Assembly (NCBI GenBank): GCA_947628755.1
Contig: CANRBC010000016.1
Coordinates: 1 to 64,000, forward strand
DNA length: 64,000 bases
Origin: an uncultured Clostridia bacterium
GTDB lineage: Bacteria; Bacillota; Clostridia; Lachnospirales; CAG-274
Direction of reading: 5' to 3'
Shown here one piece after another: positions 36,495 to 45,781 of this stretch; within the stretch, counting starts at the first letter, position 1; each line of letters starts with the position of its first letter. The notes under the pieces were generated by a model. It was not told the origin of the DNA. It was given only the letters and a program-made list of their open reading frames with translations, and ran no database searches. The position numbers and the translations under genes are program-made.

Positions 36495-36541
36495 ACAGTT
36501 AAAGCCGTTGAAAGGGGTTAAAACTGTAAAAAAACGGCTTT
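36495..36541. other. Possible RNA pseudoknot or hairpin in the HPr-like/spoIVA gap
   Basis: Two complementary pairs interleave. ACAGTT (36495-36500) pairs with AACTGT (36522-36527), and AAAGCCGTT (36501-36509) with AACGGCTTT (36533-36541). This order allows an H-type pseudoknot or either hairpin alone. Which strand would be transcribed is unknown. Confidence 0.4.
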
Positions 36542-36655
36542 GTGTTACATTTTTTTAACATTGGAGTAATTTTTATGTAAAGCAGAAAGCAAATTTAGTG
36601 ACAACCTACAAATTTGATGTTCAAATTTTGTTAATATTTCATAAAGTTCAAAATC

Positions 36656-36684
36656 TCATATTTAAGGGGCTAATATCATACAAT
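36656..36684 (+). promoter_or_regulatory. Sigma-E promoter of spoIVA
   Basis: TCATATT (36656-36662), a 14-base spacer and CATACAAT (36677-36684), an essentially perfect match to the mother-cell sigma-E consensus, 27 bases before the spoIVA start. Confidence 0.85.
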
Positions 36685-36711
36685 GTTTATAGCTTTGAAC
36701 GGAGGTATGAT

Positions 36712-38190
36712 ATGAACAGCTATGATGTATATAAGGATATAGCGGAAAGAACAGGCGGAGATATTTATATAGGCGTAGTCGGTCCTGTGAGAACGGGAAA
36801 ATCTACCTTTATAAAGAAATTTATGGAAGAGCTTGTTATACCCAATATTGAAAACGACTATGTAAGGACAAGGGCGAGAGATGAGCTTCCCCAGTCGGCG
36901 GAGGGTACTGTCATAATGACCACAGAGCCTAAATTTGTGCCTAACGAGGCTGTGACCATAAGTCCCGCAGAGGGTCTGGAGCTTAACGTAAGGCTTATAG
37001 ACTGTGTAGGCTATATAGTAGAGGGCGCAGGGGGACATACTGTGAACAACAGTCCAAGAATGGTGTCCACTCCCTGGGCGGAGAGCAAAATGGCATTTGC
37101 CCAGGCGGCAGAGCTGGGAACACGCAAGGTAATAAAAGACCATGCGACAATAGGTCTTGTAATAACCACCGACGGCAGTATTACGGATATTCCCAGAGAA
37201 AATTACATACAAAGCGAGGCGGCTATTATAAAGGAGGTAAAGGATACAGGCAAGCCCTTTGTAATAGTGCTGAATTCAGCCGACCCGTCCTCGGAGAAAA
37301 CACAGGAGATAAAAAGGCAAATGGAGAATAAATACAAGATGCCTGTGCTTGCCGTAAGCTGTAAGGAAATGACTGGGGAGGACATAAACGGCATACTTGA
37401 GGAGGCTCTCTACGCCTTTCCTCTCGGCGAGGTGGATATTGCCATACCGAAGTGGCTTGAAGCCATGGACGACAGCTATCACCTTAAGGAAAGCCTTATT
37501 GCTTCTGTAAAGGAAATGGCAGAGGGCATAAAGGGCATAAGAGATGTGCCAAAGGCTGCGGAAACGCTCAGCGCCAATGAAAATGTAAAGAAAATATATT
37601 CCGAAAGCATTGATTTGGGTCAGGGCAGGGCATTTATAGAGGTATTTTTAAACGACAATCTTTTTTACGATGTGCTTACTGAAACCACAGGCACGGAAAT
37701 AAACAGCGAATTTGAGCTTATATCTACTATTAAGCTGCTTTCCGAGGCAAAAAGAGAATATGACAAGATTAAGAACGCTCTTGACGAGGTAAACAAAAAG
37801 GGCTACGGCATAGTTACGCCATCTGTGGAGGATATGGAGCTTGAGCCTCCCGAAGTGCTTAAGCAGGGGGGACGCTACGGCATAAAAATAAAGGCGGAGG
37901 CTCCGGGCATACATCTTATAAAGACCAATATAAAGACGTCTGTTGCGCCTATTGTAGGCTCTGAGGAGCAGTCCAATGAGCTTGTGAGCTATCTCAGCTC
38001 AAGGTACGACAGCGACCCCGACAGTATATGGGATTACAGTATATTCGGCAGAACTCTCAAGGAGCTTATAACCGACGACCTGAATACAAAGCTCATGCGC
38101 CTTTCTGAGGATACTCAGTACAAATTCAAGGAGTCTCTGCAAAAAATTATTAACGAGGGAAGCGGCGGAATTATCTGTATTTTGCTGTGA
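36712..38190 (+). CDS. spoIVA: Stage IV sporulation protein A
   Basis: A cytoskeletal ATPase made in the mother cell that polymerises on the outer forespore membrane and forms the base of the spore coat. The 492-residue length equals that of Bacillus SpoIVA. The N-terminal nucleotide-binding domain has GVVGPVRTGKSTFIKKFMEE near residues 20-39 (Walker A), then RLIDCVGYIVEGAGGH near 94-109. The C-terminal region with GIICILL is also conserved. GAACGGAGG precedes the ATG at 36712; an in-frame start 38 codons earlier has none and would precede the promoter. Sigma-E control is visible upstream. Confidence 0.98.
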   Translation: MNSYDVYKDIAERTGGDIYIGVVGPVRTGKSTFIKKFMEELVIPNIENDYVRTRARDELPQSAEGTVIMTTEPKFVPNEAVTISPAEGLELNVRLIDCVGYIVEGAGGHTVNNSPRMVSTPWAESKMAFAQAAELGTRKVIKDHATIGLVITTDGSITDIPRENYIQSEAAIIKEVKDTGKPFVIVLNSADPSSEKTQEIKRQMENKYKMPVLAVSCKEMTGEDINGILEEALYAFPLGEVDIAIPKWLEAMDDSYHLKESLIASVKEMAEGIKGIRDVPKAAETLSANENVKKIYSESIDLGQGRAFIEVFLNDNLFYDVLTETTGTEINSEFELISTIKLLSEAKREYDKIKNALDEVNKKGYGIVTPSVEDMELEPPEVLKQGGRYGIKIKAEAPGIHLIKTNIKTSVAPIVGSEEQSNELVSYLSSRYDSDPDSIWDYSIFGRTLKELITDDLNTKLMRLSEDTQYKFKESLQKIINEGSGGIICILL

Positions 38191-38332
38191 TTATGATGAA
38201 TTTGTTTAATAATTTAACAGTTTATTCATAAATTGCGGCAGCGCGGCGGAGATTTTGTAAATTTTATTAATTTTAGGCATTATTCCGCATTTTTTTACAT
38301 AAAAAGTTCTAATTTTTTTTACAAAAAAACTA

Positions 38333-38361
38333 TTTACTTTATATGATATATGTTATATAAT
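38333..38361 (+). promoter_or_regulatory. Promoter of the candidate small RNA
   Basis: TTTACT (38333-38338), a 17-base spacer and a perfect TATAAT (38356-38361). It points at a structured, non-coding stretch that ends in a strong terminator. Confidence 0.7.
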
Positions 38362-38367
38362 ACACCT

Positions 38368-38492
38368 AGATTGATAAACAAGTTGTCAATCTTTTACCTA
38401 AAGCTCTTTAATGAAGTTCTCCCCCTACCCTTTCTAACTTCCATTTTAGAGCTTTACAGCAGACAACACCCCGATTTTTATCGGGGTTTTTT
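38368..38492 (+). ncRNA. Candidate trans-acting small RNA with C-rich loop
   Basis: About 125 bases between a sigma-A-type promoter and an intrinsic terminator, with no start codon plus ribosome site. Three stems are predicted by eye. AGATTGA/TCAATCT is at 38368-38392. AAAGCTCT/AGAGCTTT at 38400-38455 encloses GAAGTT/AACTTC. The terminator CCCCGAT/ATCGGGG with TTTTTT is at 38469-38492. The middle stem shows a loop CTCCCCCTACCCTTTCT, complementary to purine-rich ribosome-binding sites. It resembles no riboswitch class I know, and ligA starts 150 bases beyond the terminator. Confidence 0.65.
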
Positions 38493-38641
38493 ATTGCGCC
38501 GAAATATATATCGGAACTATGTTCCGATTCAGTTATCTAATGTAAAGTAATTTGTTTGGGTATTGGGAAATATAAATCTTTATTTCATTTGATTAATTTT
38601 TCCTTATGAGTTATACTAATATAAGGGAAAGGAGCATGACT

Positions 38642-40582
38642 ATGGAAAGAATGAGGCAGCTTATAGATATACTGAACAGAGCGTCGGAGGCATATTATCA
38701 GAAGGACAGCGAGATAATGAGCGATTTTCAGTACGACAGGCTTTACGACGAGCTTGTTTCACTGGAGGCGGAAACGGGTATAGTGCTTTCCGACAGTCCC
38801 ACCAGGAATGTAGGACATAAGGTGCTGAGCGCTCTTACAAAGGTAAGGCACGAAAGCCGTATGCTTTCTCTCGACAAGACAAAGGAGGTAGGCAGGCTCA
38901 AGGAATTTCTGGGAAGCGAGGAGGGCATACTCTCCTACAAAATGGACGGACTGACCGTAGTGCTTACCTATAATAACGGAGAGCTTGTCCAGGCGGTTAC
39001 AAGGGGCAATGGTGAAATAGGCGAGGATATAACTCACAATGCCGTGTTTTTCAGAAATATACCTCTTAAGCTGGGCTTTAAGGGCGAAATGGTCATACGG
39101 GGCGAGGCGGTCATATCCTTTGAGGACTTCGACAGAATAAACGAAAATCTTGCGCCGGAGGAAAAATACAAGAATCCGCGTAATCTGTGCAGTGGAACGG
39201 TAAGGCAGCTCAATTCGGAAATATCCGCAGGCAGAAATGTGAACTTCATAGCATTTTCTCTTGTAAAAGCAGAGGGCATGACTTTTGGCGACAGCAAGGC
39301 GGAAAGACTGGATTATCTTGAAAAAATGGGCTTTACGGCAGTTGAAAGAAAAATAGTTACCTCCGATAATATAGAGGAAAGCGTAAGGGAATTTGAAAAC
39401 AGGATACCTCAAAATAAATACGCCACAGACGGTCTTGTGCTTACCTACAACAGTATGGAATACAGCCAAAGCCTTGGCGCAACAGCCAAATTTCCAAGAG
39501 ATTCCATAGCCTTCAAATGGGCGGATGAGCTGGCGGAAACTCGGCTTATTTCCATAGACTGGAGCACATCAAGAACGGGACTTATAAATCCCATAGCGGT
39601 ATTTGAGCCGGTGGAGCTTGAGGGCACTACTGTAAACAGAGCTTCTCTCCACAATCTGAGCATTGTGGAAAATCTTAAGCTGGGCATAGGAGATACCATT
39701 ATGGTATACAAGGCGAATATGATAATACCCCAGGTAGCTGAAAATATGACCCAAAGCGGAAATATAGATATACCCAAGATATGCCCCGTCTGCGGTGAGG
39801 AGACTGAAATAATAAGTCTGAGAGACGGCAGGGCGCTTAAATGCCCTAATCCCAACTGTAAGGCACAGAGGGTGCTGAGCCTTGAGCATTTTGTGTCAAG
39901 GGACGCCATGAATATAGAGGGGCTTTCCGAGGCAACAATAGAAAAATTCGTGGAAAAGGGATTTATAGACAATTATACGGATTTGTTCAGACTTGACAGA
40001 TACAGAGATGAGATTATGGAAATGGAGGGCTTCGGCGAAAAATCCTACGGCAATCTCATATCCGCAATAGAAAAAAGCAAAAATGTCCATATAGCAAACT
40101 TCATATATGCTCTTGGCATAAACAATGTGGGACTGAGCAATGCAAAGCTGCTGTGCAAGAAATATAAATACGATATGGATAAAATAAGAAACGCAAGTTC
40201 AGATGAATTGCTTGAAATAGACGGCTTCGGCGAGGTAATTGCCAATTCCGTTCGCAAGTATTTCAGCCACGGGAAAAATATACGGCTTATAGACGAAGCT
40301 ATGGAATATATTTCCTTTATTCCTGAGGAGGAAAGCGGTGAGAATATTCTGGAGGGCAAAACCTTTGTAATAACAGGCGACGTTCATATATATAAGAACA
40401 GAAAGGAGCTTCAGGCTCATATAGAGAAGCTGGGAGGAAAGGCAGCCTCAAGCGTAAGCTCCAAAACCGACTATCTTATAAACAACAATGCCAATTCCAC
40501 CTCCTCCAAAAACAAAAAGGCTAAAGAACTGGGCATACCCATTATAAGCGAGGAGGAGTTTGAGAGCATGATACGCAGATAA
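38642..40582 (+). CDS. ligA: NAD+-dependent DNA ligase
   Basis: Seals nicks during replication and repair using NAD+. The 646-residue protein has the adenylation motif YKMDGLTVVL near residue 102 (KxDG lysine), RGEAVISFEDFDRIN near 158-172, a four-Cys zinc finger (CPVCGEET...CPNPNCKAQR, about 380-408), helix-hairpin-helix repeats (about 435-555) and a C-terminal BRCT domain (about 570-646). AAAGGAG lies seven bases before the ATG at 38642, so I prefer this to an ATG 12 codons upstream. It is monocistronic. The adenylation site YKMDG differs slightly from the usual (L/A)KxDG but keeps the key residues. Confidence 0.97.
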   Translation: MERMRQLIDILNRASEAYYQKDSEIMSDFQYDRLYDELVSLEAETGIVLSDSPTRNVGHKVLSALTKVRHESRMLSLDKTKEVGRLKEFLGSEEGILSYKMDGLTVVLTYNNGELVQAVTRGNGEIGEDITHNAVFFRNIPLKLGFKGEMVIRGEAVISFEDFDRINENLAPEEKYKNPRNLCSGTVRQLNSEISAGRNVNFIAFSLVKAEGMTFGDSKAERLDYLEKMGFTAVERKIVTSDNIEESVREFENRIPQNKYATDGLVLTYNSMEYSQSLGATAKFPRDSIAFKWADELAETRLISIDWSTSRTGLINPIAVFEPVELEGTTVNRASLHNLSIVENLKLGIGDTIMVYKANMIIPQVAENMTQSGNIDIPKICPVCGEETEIISLRDGRALKCPNPNCKAQRVLSLEHFVSRDAMNIEGLSEATIEKFVEKGFIDNYTDLFRLDRYRDEIMEMEGFGEKSYGNLISAIEKSKNVHIANFIYALGINNVGLSNAKLLCKKYKYDMDKIRNASSDELLEIDGFGEVIANSVRKYFSHGKNIRLIDEAMEYISFIPEEESGENILEGKTFVITGDVHIYKNRKELQAHIEKLGGKAASSVSSKTDYLINNNANSTSSKNKKAKELGIPIISEEEFESMIRR

Positions 40583-40681
40583 GCGGTATTTCTTTTACTG
40601 CCTATCCCTCCAAACACCTTGACAAATCCCCTTTATCGTATTAAAATTTATTTTATATAAATGTAATAAGGAGAAATAAAA

Positions 40682-42115
40682 ATGGCTAAGGATAAAATGG
40701 TAACGGCAATCACCTCTATGGAGGAGGATTTTGCCCAATGGTATACGGATGTTGTAAAAAAGGCTGAGCTTATAGATTATTCAAGCGTAAGAGGCTGTAT
40801 GATACTTCGTCCCGCAGGCTATGCTATATGGGAGAATATACAGAAGGAGCTGGACGCGCGCTTTAAGGCTACAGGCGTAGAGAACGTATATATGCCTATG
40901 TTCATACCCGAAAGCCTCCTGCAGAAGGAAAAGGACCATGTAGAGGGCTTTGCTCCCGAGGTAGCGTGGGTAACTCACGGCGGTATGGAAAAGCTCCAGG
41001 AAAGGCTTTGCGTAAGACCCACTTCAGAAACTCTTTTTTGCGACCTCTATTCAAATATAGTGCAGTCCTACCGAGATTTGCCCAAGCTCTATAATCAATG
41101 GTGCTCAGTGGTAAGATGGGAAAAGACTACAAGACCCTTCCTGCGCTCTATGGAATTTTTGTGGCAGGAGGGTCATACTGCTCACGCTACGGCCGAGGAG
41201 GCGGAGGAGAGGACTATACAGATGCTTAACGTATATTCCGACTTCTGCGAGCAGGTGCTGGCAATTCCTATGATAAAGGGCAAAAAGACCGATAAGGAAA
41301 AATTTGCAGGCGCTCACTCCACATATACAATAGAGGCTCTCATGCACGACGGCAAGGCTCTCCAGTCCGGCACAAGCCATAACTTCGGCGACGGCTTTGC
41401 TCATGCCTTCGGCATACAGTATACGGATAAGGACAATAAACTGCAGTATGTTCATCAGACCTCATGGGGTATGTCTACAAGAATAATAGGCGCTGTCATT
41501 ATGGTACACGGCGACAACAGCGGGCTTGTGCTTCCGCCAAGAATAGCGCCGGAGCAGATAGTAATAGTACCTATCATGCAGAAAAAGGAGGGCGTGCTTG
41601 AAAAGGCATCCGAAATAAAGGAGAAAATTTCCGCCGTTGCCAGAGTTAAGCTGGACGACAGCGACAAGTCACCGGGCTGGAAGTTCAGCGAACACGAGAT
41701 GAGAGGTATTCCCGTAAGAGTTGAGCTTGGACCTAGGGATATAGAAAACAATCAGGCTGTGCTTGCAAGACGTGACACAGGCGAAAAGATAACCGTAAGC
41801 CTCGACAATATTGCCGAGGAGGTTTCAAAGCTTCTGGATACCATACAAAGGGATATGCTCGAAAGAGCAAGAAAGCACAGAGACGCCCATACCTATACTG
41901 CCACAAGCATGGACGAGTTTGCCAAGATACTTAAGGAAACTCCGGGCTTTATAAAGGCTATGTGGTGCGGCGACGAGGCGTGCGAGCTTAAGATAAAGGA
42001 AATGACCACAGCTACGTCAAGGTGTATGCCTTTTGAGCAGGAGGAGATCTCCGACAAGTGCGTATGCTGTGGCAAGCCTGCCAAAACTATGGTATACTGG
42101 GGTAAAGCATACTAA
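40682..42115 (+). CDS. proS: Prolyl-tRNA synthetase (short, archaeal/eukaryotic-like type)
   Basis: Charges tRNA(Pro) with proline. The 477-residue class II synthetase lacks the internal editing (INS) domain of the long bacterial form. Motifs: [17 protein letters not shown] near residues 39-55, RPTSETLF near 114-121, the motif 2 region [26 protein letters not shown] near 141-166, and the C-terminal Cys-rich zinc-like domain CVCCGKPAK near 461-469. AAGGAGA precedes the ATG. Lack of editing fits the presence of a ProX-type trans-editing protein at 200-694. Confidence 0.97.
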   Translation: MAKDKMVTAITSMEEDFAQWYTDVVKKAELIDYSSVRGCMILRPAGYAIWENIQKELDARFKATGVENVYMPMFIPESLLQKEKDHVEGFAPEVAWVTHGGMEKLQERLCVRPTSETLFCDLYSNIVQSYRDLPKLYNQWCSVVRWEKTTRPFLRSMEFLWQEGHTAHATAEEAEERTIQMLNVYSDFCEQVLAIPMIKGKKTDKEKFAGAHSTYTIEALMHDGKALQSGTSHNFGDGFAHAFGIQYTDKDNKLQYVHQTSWGMSTRIIGAVIMVHGDNSGLVLPPRIAPEQIVIVPIMQKKEGVLEKASEIKEKISAVARVKLDDSDKSPGWKFSEHEMRGIPVRVELGPRDIENNQAVLARRDTGEKITVSLDNIAEEVSKLLDTIQRDMLERARKHRDAHTYTATSMDEFAKILKETPGFIKAMWCGDEACELKIKEMTTATSRCMPFEQEEISDKCVCCGKPAKTMVYWGKAY

Positions 42116-42142
42116 TATTTATTTTAAAGGAGGTATTTAATT

Positions 42143-42577
42143 ATGGAAATATTCAACGCTGTGATACAGAACACAGATACTCCCGAAATTCAGACAATAC
42201 TTGCCAATCTGAATACCGAGGAGGACATACTTCTTACAAATGAAAACACCGAGAGCGAAAACTGTATAGAGGTACAGTACATAGAGCCTATAAACAACAT
42301 AAAGACCATAGGCAAGATTCCTCCTGAAATCATTGCATCAATAAGAGAAAAATACGGCAAGAACGTGGCAATAGAAATATCCGACTATATGGTCACCTAC
42401 GACAGCGGCATTTACGGACTTGTGGCAGACATAACCGTAAACGAAATAAACACGGAGGAAAAGCCTAAGAGCAAGAGGCTTCCCCTTCCTCTGCTTATAA
42501 TAGTAGGCGTCGCTACGGGAATTCTGACGGCGGTGCTTGTCATAATAAAGCTGATAACTTCATTAAAGAAGAAATGA
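42143..42577 (+). CDS. Tail-anchored protein of unknown function
   Basis: A 144-residue protein with a soluble, acidic N-terminal domain of about 110 residues and one C-terminal transmembrane helix (LPLPLLIIVGVATGILTAVL, about 113-135) ending in KKK, so the domain should face the cytoplasm. The stretch KIPPEIIASIREKYGKNVA near 60-78 is its most distinctive segment. No family is recognised. AAAGGAGG precedes the ATG. It starts 27 bases after proS and is followed by a terminator, so it may be the second gene of a proS transcript. Confidence 0.8.
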   Translation: MEIFNAVIQNTDTPEIQTILANLNTEEDILLTNENTESENCIEVQYIEPINNIKTIGKIPPEIIASIREKYGKNVAIEISDYMVTYDSGIYGLVADITVNEINTEEKPKSKRLPLPLLIIVGVATGILTAVLVIIKLITSLKKK

Positions 42578-42581
42578 TTTT

Positions 42582-42615
42582 AAAAATACCTGCATTGTCA
42601 GGTATTTTTAATTTT
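42582..42615 (+). terminator. Terminator after the tail-anchored protein gene
   Basis: AAAAATACCTG (42582-42592) pairs with CAGGTATTTTT (42599-42609); AATTTTTT follows. Confidence 0.85.
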
Positions 42616-42685
42616 TTGTTTATATATTATTCACATAAATATGTTAAATTTAAGATAGAAATATAATATAAGAAAGGGTGATTTT

Positions 42686-43387
42686 ATGAAAATTGCAAGA
42701 AATATTTTTGTACTATGTATGGCTGTGGCTCTTATACTGGTATCCGTACACATGTGCGTTGCAGACAACTTCAATATGAAGGTAGTGGAGCAGAACGGCG
42801 TTGCCAAGCTGCAGCTCACATATAATCAGAAGCAGTATGAGGTAGTGCTTACTCCCGTAGGTCAGACAGCTCAGCCAAATACAGGCGCTCAGACGACTGC
42901 GCCGCAGACTGCTCAGTCTACTGCCGTAACTCTTGAACAGGCAAAGAACATCGCTCTTAAGGACGCAGGACTTACAACTGCCGATTTCGTTAAGGCAAAG
43001 CAGGACTATGACGACGGCAGACAAATTTACGAGTTGGAATTCAGAAGCAACGGTAAAGAATACGACTACGATATAGACGCCGCAACGGGCAGGATACTTA
43101 AGACGGATATTGACTATTACAACAATATATTCGGCGGAAATACTCAGGCTCAGCAGAGCACACAGCAGACGACAGCCAATGGCATAACAGCTGCCGAGGC
43201 TGAAAATATAGCTCTTAAGGACGCAGGTATTTCAAAGACAAGCGTAAGATATATATATTCTCACAACGACAGAGAAGACGGCAGAGCCGTGTATGAGGTG
43301 GAATTTGCCCTTGACAATACAAAGTACGAGTATCAGATAGACGCCGCCAACGGCAATATATATGATAAGGATATAGACAGGGATTAA
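42686..43387 (+). CDS. Exported protein with two PepSY domains
   Basis: A 233-residue protein with an N-terminal signal peptide (hydrophobic residues 6-24, ending near MCVAD). A Gln/Thr/Ala-rich linker (about 55-80) follows, then two PepSY repeats (about 84-150 and 165-233). Each repeat starts with an ALKDAG helix and ends in a YDYDIDA/YEYQIDAANG strand pair. PepSY domains often inhibit peptidases or bind surface components, but the target here is unknown. AAAGGGTGA precedes the ATG. It is transcribed alone, ending at a repeat-family hairpin. Confidence 0.88.
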   Translation: MKIARNIFVLCMAVALILVSVHMCVADNFNMKVVEQNGVAKLQLTYNQKQYEVVLTPVGQTAQPNTGAQTTAPQTAQSTAVTLEQAKNIALKDAGLTTADFVKAKQDYDDGRQIYELEFRSNGKEYDYDIDAATGRILKTDIDYYNNIFGGNTQAQQSTQQTTANGITAAEAENIALKDAGISKTSVRYIYSHNDREDGRAVYEVEFALDNTKYEYQIDAANGNIYDKDIDRD

Positions 43388-43410
43388 AATTTAAAATTTA
43401 TGTTAAAGAC

Positions 43411-43655
43411 GCCGTCGCGTTATGACCTATGGAGAAAAGGTCGTAATGCGGCGGCTTTTTTGAGTTATGGGGGATTTTGTTTTTGTGAACAGATTCGGGA
43501 AATTATATAAATTCCTCAACAGGAGACCTCCCCTGCAAGGACTGGTCGTATTGCTATGCAATGCTCGCTATGCGTCCAAGGATGTGGCAGCCGTAAGGCT
43601 GACAGAGATGTCTATACTCATATAAACTAAAATCCAACACAACAGCCCTTTTATA
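43411..43655. repeat. MITE-like repeat with a divergent interior
   Basis: It opens with the core hairpin GCCGTCGCGTTATGACC (43413-43429) pairing with GGTCGTAATGCGGC (43439-43452) and T6, also a likely terminator for the PepSY gene. It ends near 43655 with a weakly conserved inverted end (ACACAACAGCCC, the inverse of GGGCTGTTGTGT). The 200-bp interior differs from types A and B. No gene lies in 43388-43686. Confidence 0.6.
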
Positions 43656-43686
43656 TCAATAAAACATTAATAAGAAAAAATACAAA

Positions 43687-45099
43687 TCACGCCGCTTCGC
43701 CAAGGTGCTTTATATTTTTATTATACATATATCTGAATGCAAAGGCGCAGAGGGTAAATGAAATACACTCGGCTGCAACAAATGCGAACCATACGTTGCT
43801 TACGTGCTGTGTAAGTGAAAGAAGGAATGCCACCGGCACAAGCACTACGAGCTGACGCATAAATGAAACGCACATTGAAAGCAGACCGTTTCCCAAAGCC
43901 TGGAACATTGACAGGCTTATTATACAGAAGCTGGCAATAGGGAAGTGTATGCTTATTATTCTAAGAGCGGGAACACCCATTGAAAGTATATGCTCAAGGT
44001 TGCTTTCATTGGCAAAAAGTCCCAGAAGGGCATCGGGTATAAGCTGGAAAATAACAGTGCCTATAAATAGCAGAGAAAAGGCGTAAATTATACTGAGCTT
44101 TACCGTCTTAACAAGTCTGTCCTTTTTCCTTGCGCCAAGGCAGAAAGCCACAATAGGCACCATACCGTTATTAAGACCGAATACAGGCATGAATATAAAG
44201 CTTTGCAGCTTGAAGTATATGCCAAATATAGCTATGGCGGTATCTCTTGCCTCTGTCAGCTCAAGAGTAGTGTCCACAATGGTCATGTGAGAGAATATGG
44301 TATTAAGTCCCAGCACCATTACAGAGCCTATTGACGCCATAAGTATTGAGGGTACGCCTATATAGAGTATTTTCAGTATAGTTTCCCTGCTTGGCATAAA
44401 GCCCTTCAGATTAAACTGTATCTCCTTATTTACCTTGATATTCAGCACTAGGGCAAATATACCTGCCACACATTGACCGATGACAGTGGCAAGGGCAGCG
44501 CCTGCCATACCCATACGGGGAGCGCCCAGAAGTCCGAATATAAGTATAGGGTCGAGTATTATATTTATAACAGCGCCCGTAAGCTGTGTAAACATAGAGT
44601 ATATGGTCTTTCCCGTAGATTGCAGCAGCTTTTCAAAGCAGAACTGCATATACATTCCCACACTTACGCAGCATACTATCTGCAAATATACCGTACCGGC
44701 GTCTTCTATTTCCTTTGAGCTTGCCTGGGCAGCCATAAAGGGTCTTGCAATAGTCATGCCCACTAGGAAAAATATCAAAAAGCACACTATATACAAGAGC
44801 ACACCGTTAAGCGCCGTTTTATTTACGCCCTCCTGATCTCTTGCGCCCAGGTATCTGGAAAGTATGGCGTTCATACCTACGCCTATACCCGTACCGCAGG
44901 CTATCATAAGGCTCTGCATTGGGAATACAAGAGATATGGCGGTCATACAGGCTGCGCTGTACTTTGCCACAAATATTGAGTCTACTATATTATAGAGCGC
45001 CTGCACCAGCATTGAAATCATCATAGGCAGCGCCATAGATATAAGAAGCCTGTTTACAGGCATTGTACCCATTTTATTTTCTCTCATTGTTTCAGCCAT
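43687..45099 (-). CDS. MATE-family multidrug/sodium antiporter
   Basis: A 470-residue inner-membrane protein with about 12 hydrophobic helices in two homologous halves. MATE proteins export cationic drugs or metabolites using Na+ or H+ gradients. Cues are MGTMPVNRLLISMALPMMISMLVQ at the N-terminus and GTGIGVGMNAILSRYLGARDQEG near 72-94. AGGAGG precedes the ATG, 15 bases after the MarR gene, with which it forms an operon. The substrate is not evident. Confidence 0.93.
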   Translation of the reverse strand: MAETMRENKMGTMPVNRLLISMALPMMISMLVQALYNIVDSIFVAKYSAACMTAISLVFPMQSLMIACGTGIGVGMNAILSRYLGARDQEGVNKTALNGVLLYIVCFLIFFLVGMTIARPFMAAQASSKEIEDAGTVYLQIVCCVSVGMYMQFCFEKLLQSTGKTIYSMFTQLTGAVINIILDPILIFGLLGAPRMGMAGAALATVIGQCVAGIFALVLNIKVNKEIQFNLKGFMPSRETILKILYIGVPSILMASIGSVMVLGLNTIFSHMTIVDTTLELTEARDTAIAIFGIYFKLQSFIFMPVFGLNNGMVPIVAFCLGARKKDRLVKTVKLSIIYAFSLLFIGTVIFQLIPDALLGLFANESNLEHILSMGVPALRIISIHFPIASFCIISLSMFQALGNGLLSMCVSFMRQLVVLVPVAFLLSLTQHVSNVWFAFVAAECISFTLCAFAFRYMYNKNIKHLGEAA

Positions 45100-45114
45100 T
45101 GTTATGTCCTCCTG

Positions 45115-45573
45115 CTATTCGTTTTTATCCTCATGTCTGTTGGCGATTTCCGAGAGCTTGTCCAGTATAGCGAACAGCGTATCTATTTCCTCGGGACTAA
45201 GAACCTTCTCCACACTTTTTTCAAAATCCACTATGACAGAGTGCATTTTACTTACGGCTGCAAGTCCTGTTTTTGTTATGATGAGCTTTTTAAGTCTTGC
45301 GTCATAGTCCACGCTCTGCCTTGAAACATAGCCCTTTTCCTCAAGATGAGTCAGTATGGAGGAAACGCTTGAGCGCCTTATGTCAAACTCCTCCTCTATA
45401 TCCTTTTGGAAAATATCCCTGTGGGAATTTCTTGCCAAATATGTGAGTATTATATTCTGGGAGTGAGTAAGCCCGAAGCCTGCAAGCTCCCCGTCCATTT
45501 TCCTCTTTATCTGATTGGAAACTATGTGTATCCTCTTTCCTATATGCTTTATTTCGTTATTTTCACATTTCAT
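45115..45573 (-). CDS. MarR-family transcriptional regulator
   Basis: A 152-residue winged-helix protein. The DNA-binding core runs ILTYLARNSHRDIFQKDIEEE, then FDIRRSSVSSILTHLEEKGYV (about residues 43-84), and the wing contains RLKKLIITKTG. MarR proteins usually repress a linked efflux gene and release on ligand binding. The MATE gene 15 bases downstream fits that arrangement. The start ATG has a weak AGGATAT-type site. Autoregulation is likely, but I could not assign an operator. Confidence 0.92.
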   Translation of the reverse strand: MKCENNEIKHIGKRIHIVSNQIKRKMDGELAGFGLTHSQNIILTYLARNSHRDIFQKDIEEEFDIRRSSVSSILTHLEEKGYVSRQSVDYDARLKKLIITKTGLAAVSKMHSVIVDFEKSVEKVLSPEEIDTLFAILDKLSEIANRHEDKNE

Positions 45574-45722
45574 ATTTATATCCTCATTAAACCCCGAATG
45601 TTAGCCTCCTAACATTTTATACGCATTTGCCTGTTTTGTCAATAGTATTTAAGGTTTTTTGCAATAAAAACAGTCGGTATGGCAGAGCATAAAAGCTATA
45701 CCCCTCCCGCCGCAATATATAA

Positions 45723-45759
45723 GGGACTGTTATATAGATAAAGTCCAAATAACAGTCCC
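45723..45759. terminator. Hairpin downstream of sdaAA
   Basis: GGGACTGTTAT (45723-45733) pairs with ATAACAGTCCC (45749-45759). It lies just beyond the end of the leftward serine dehydratase genes; T tails are weak. Confidence 0.6.
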
Positions 45760-45781
45760 AAAATCAGAATACGCTTTTCGT

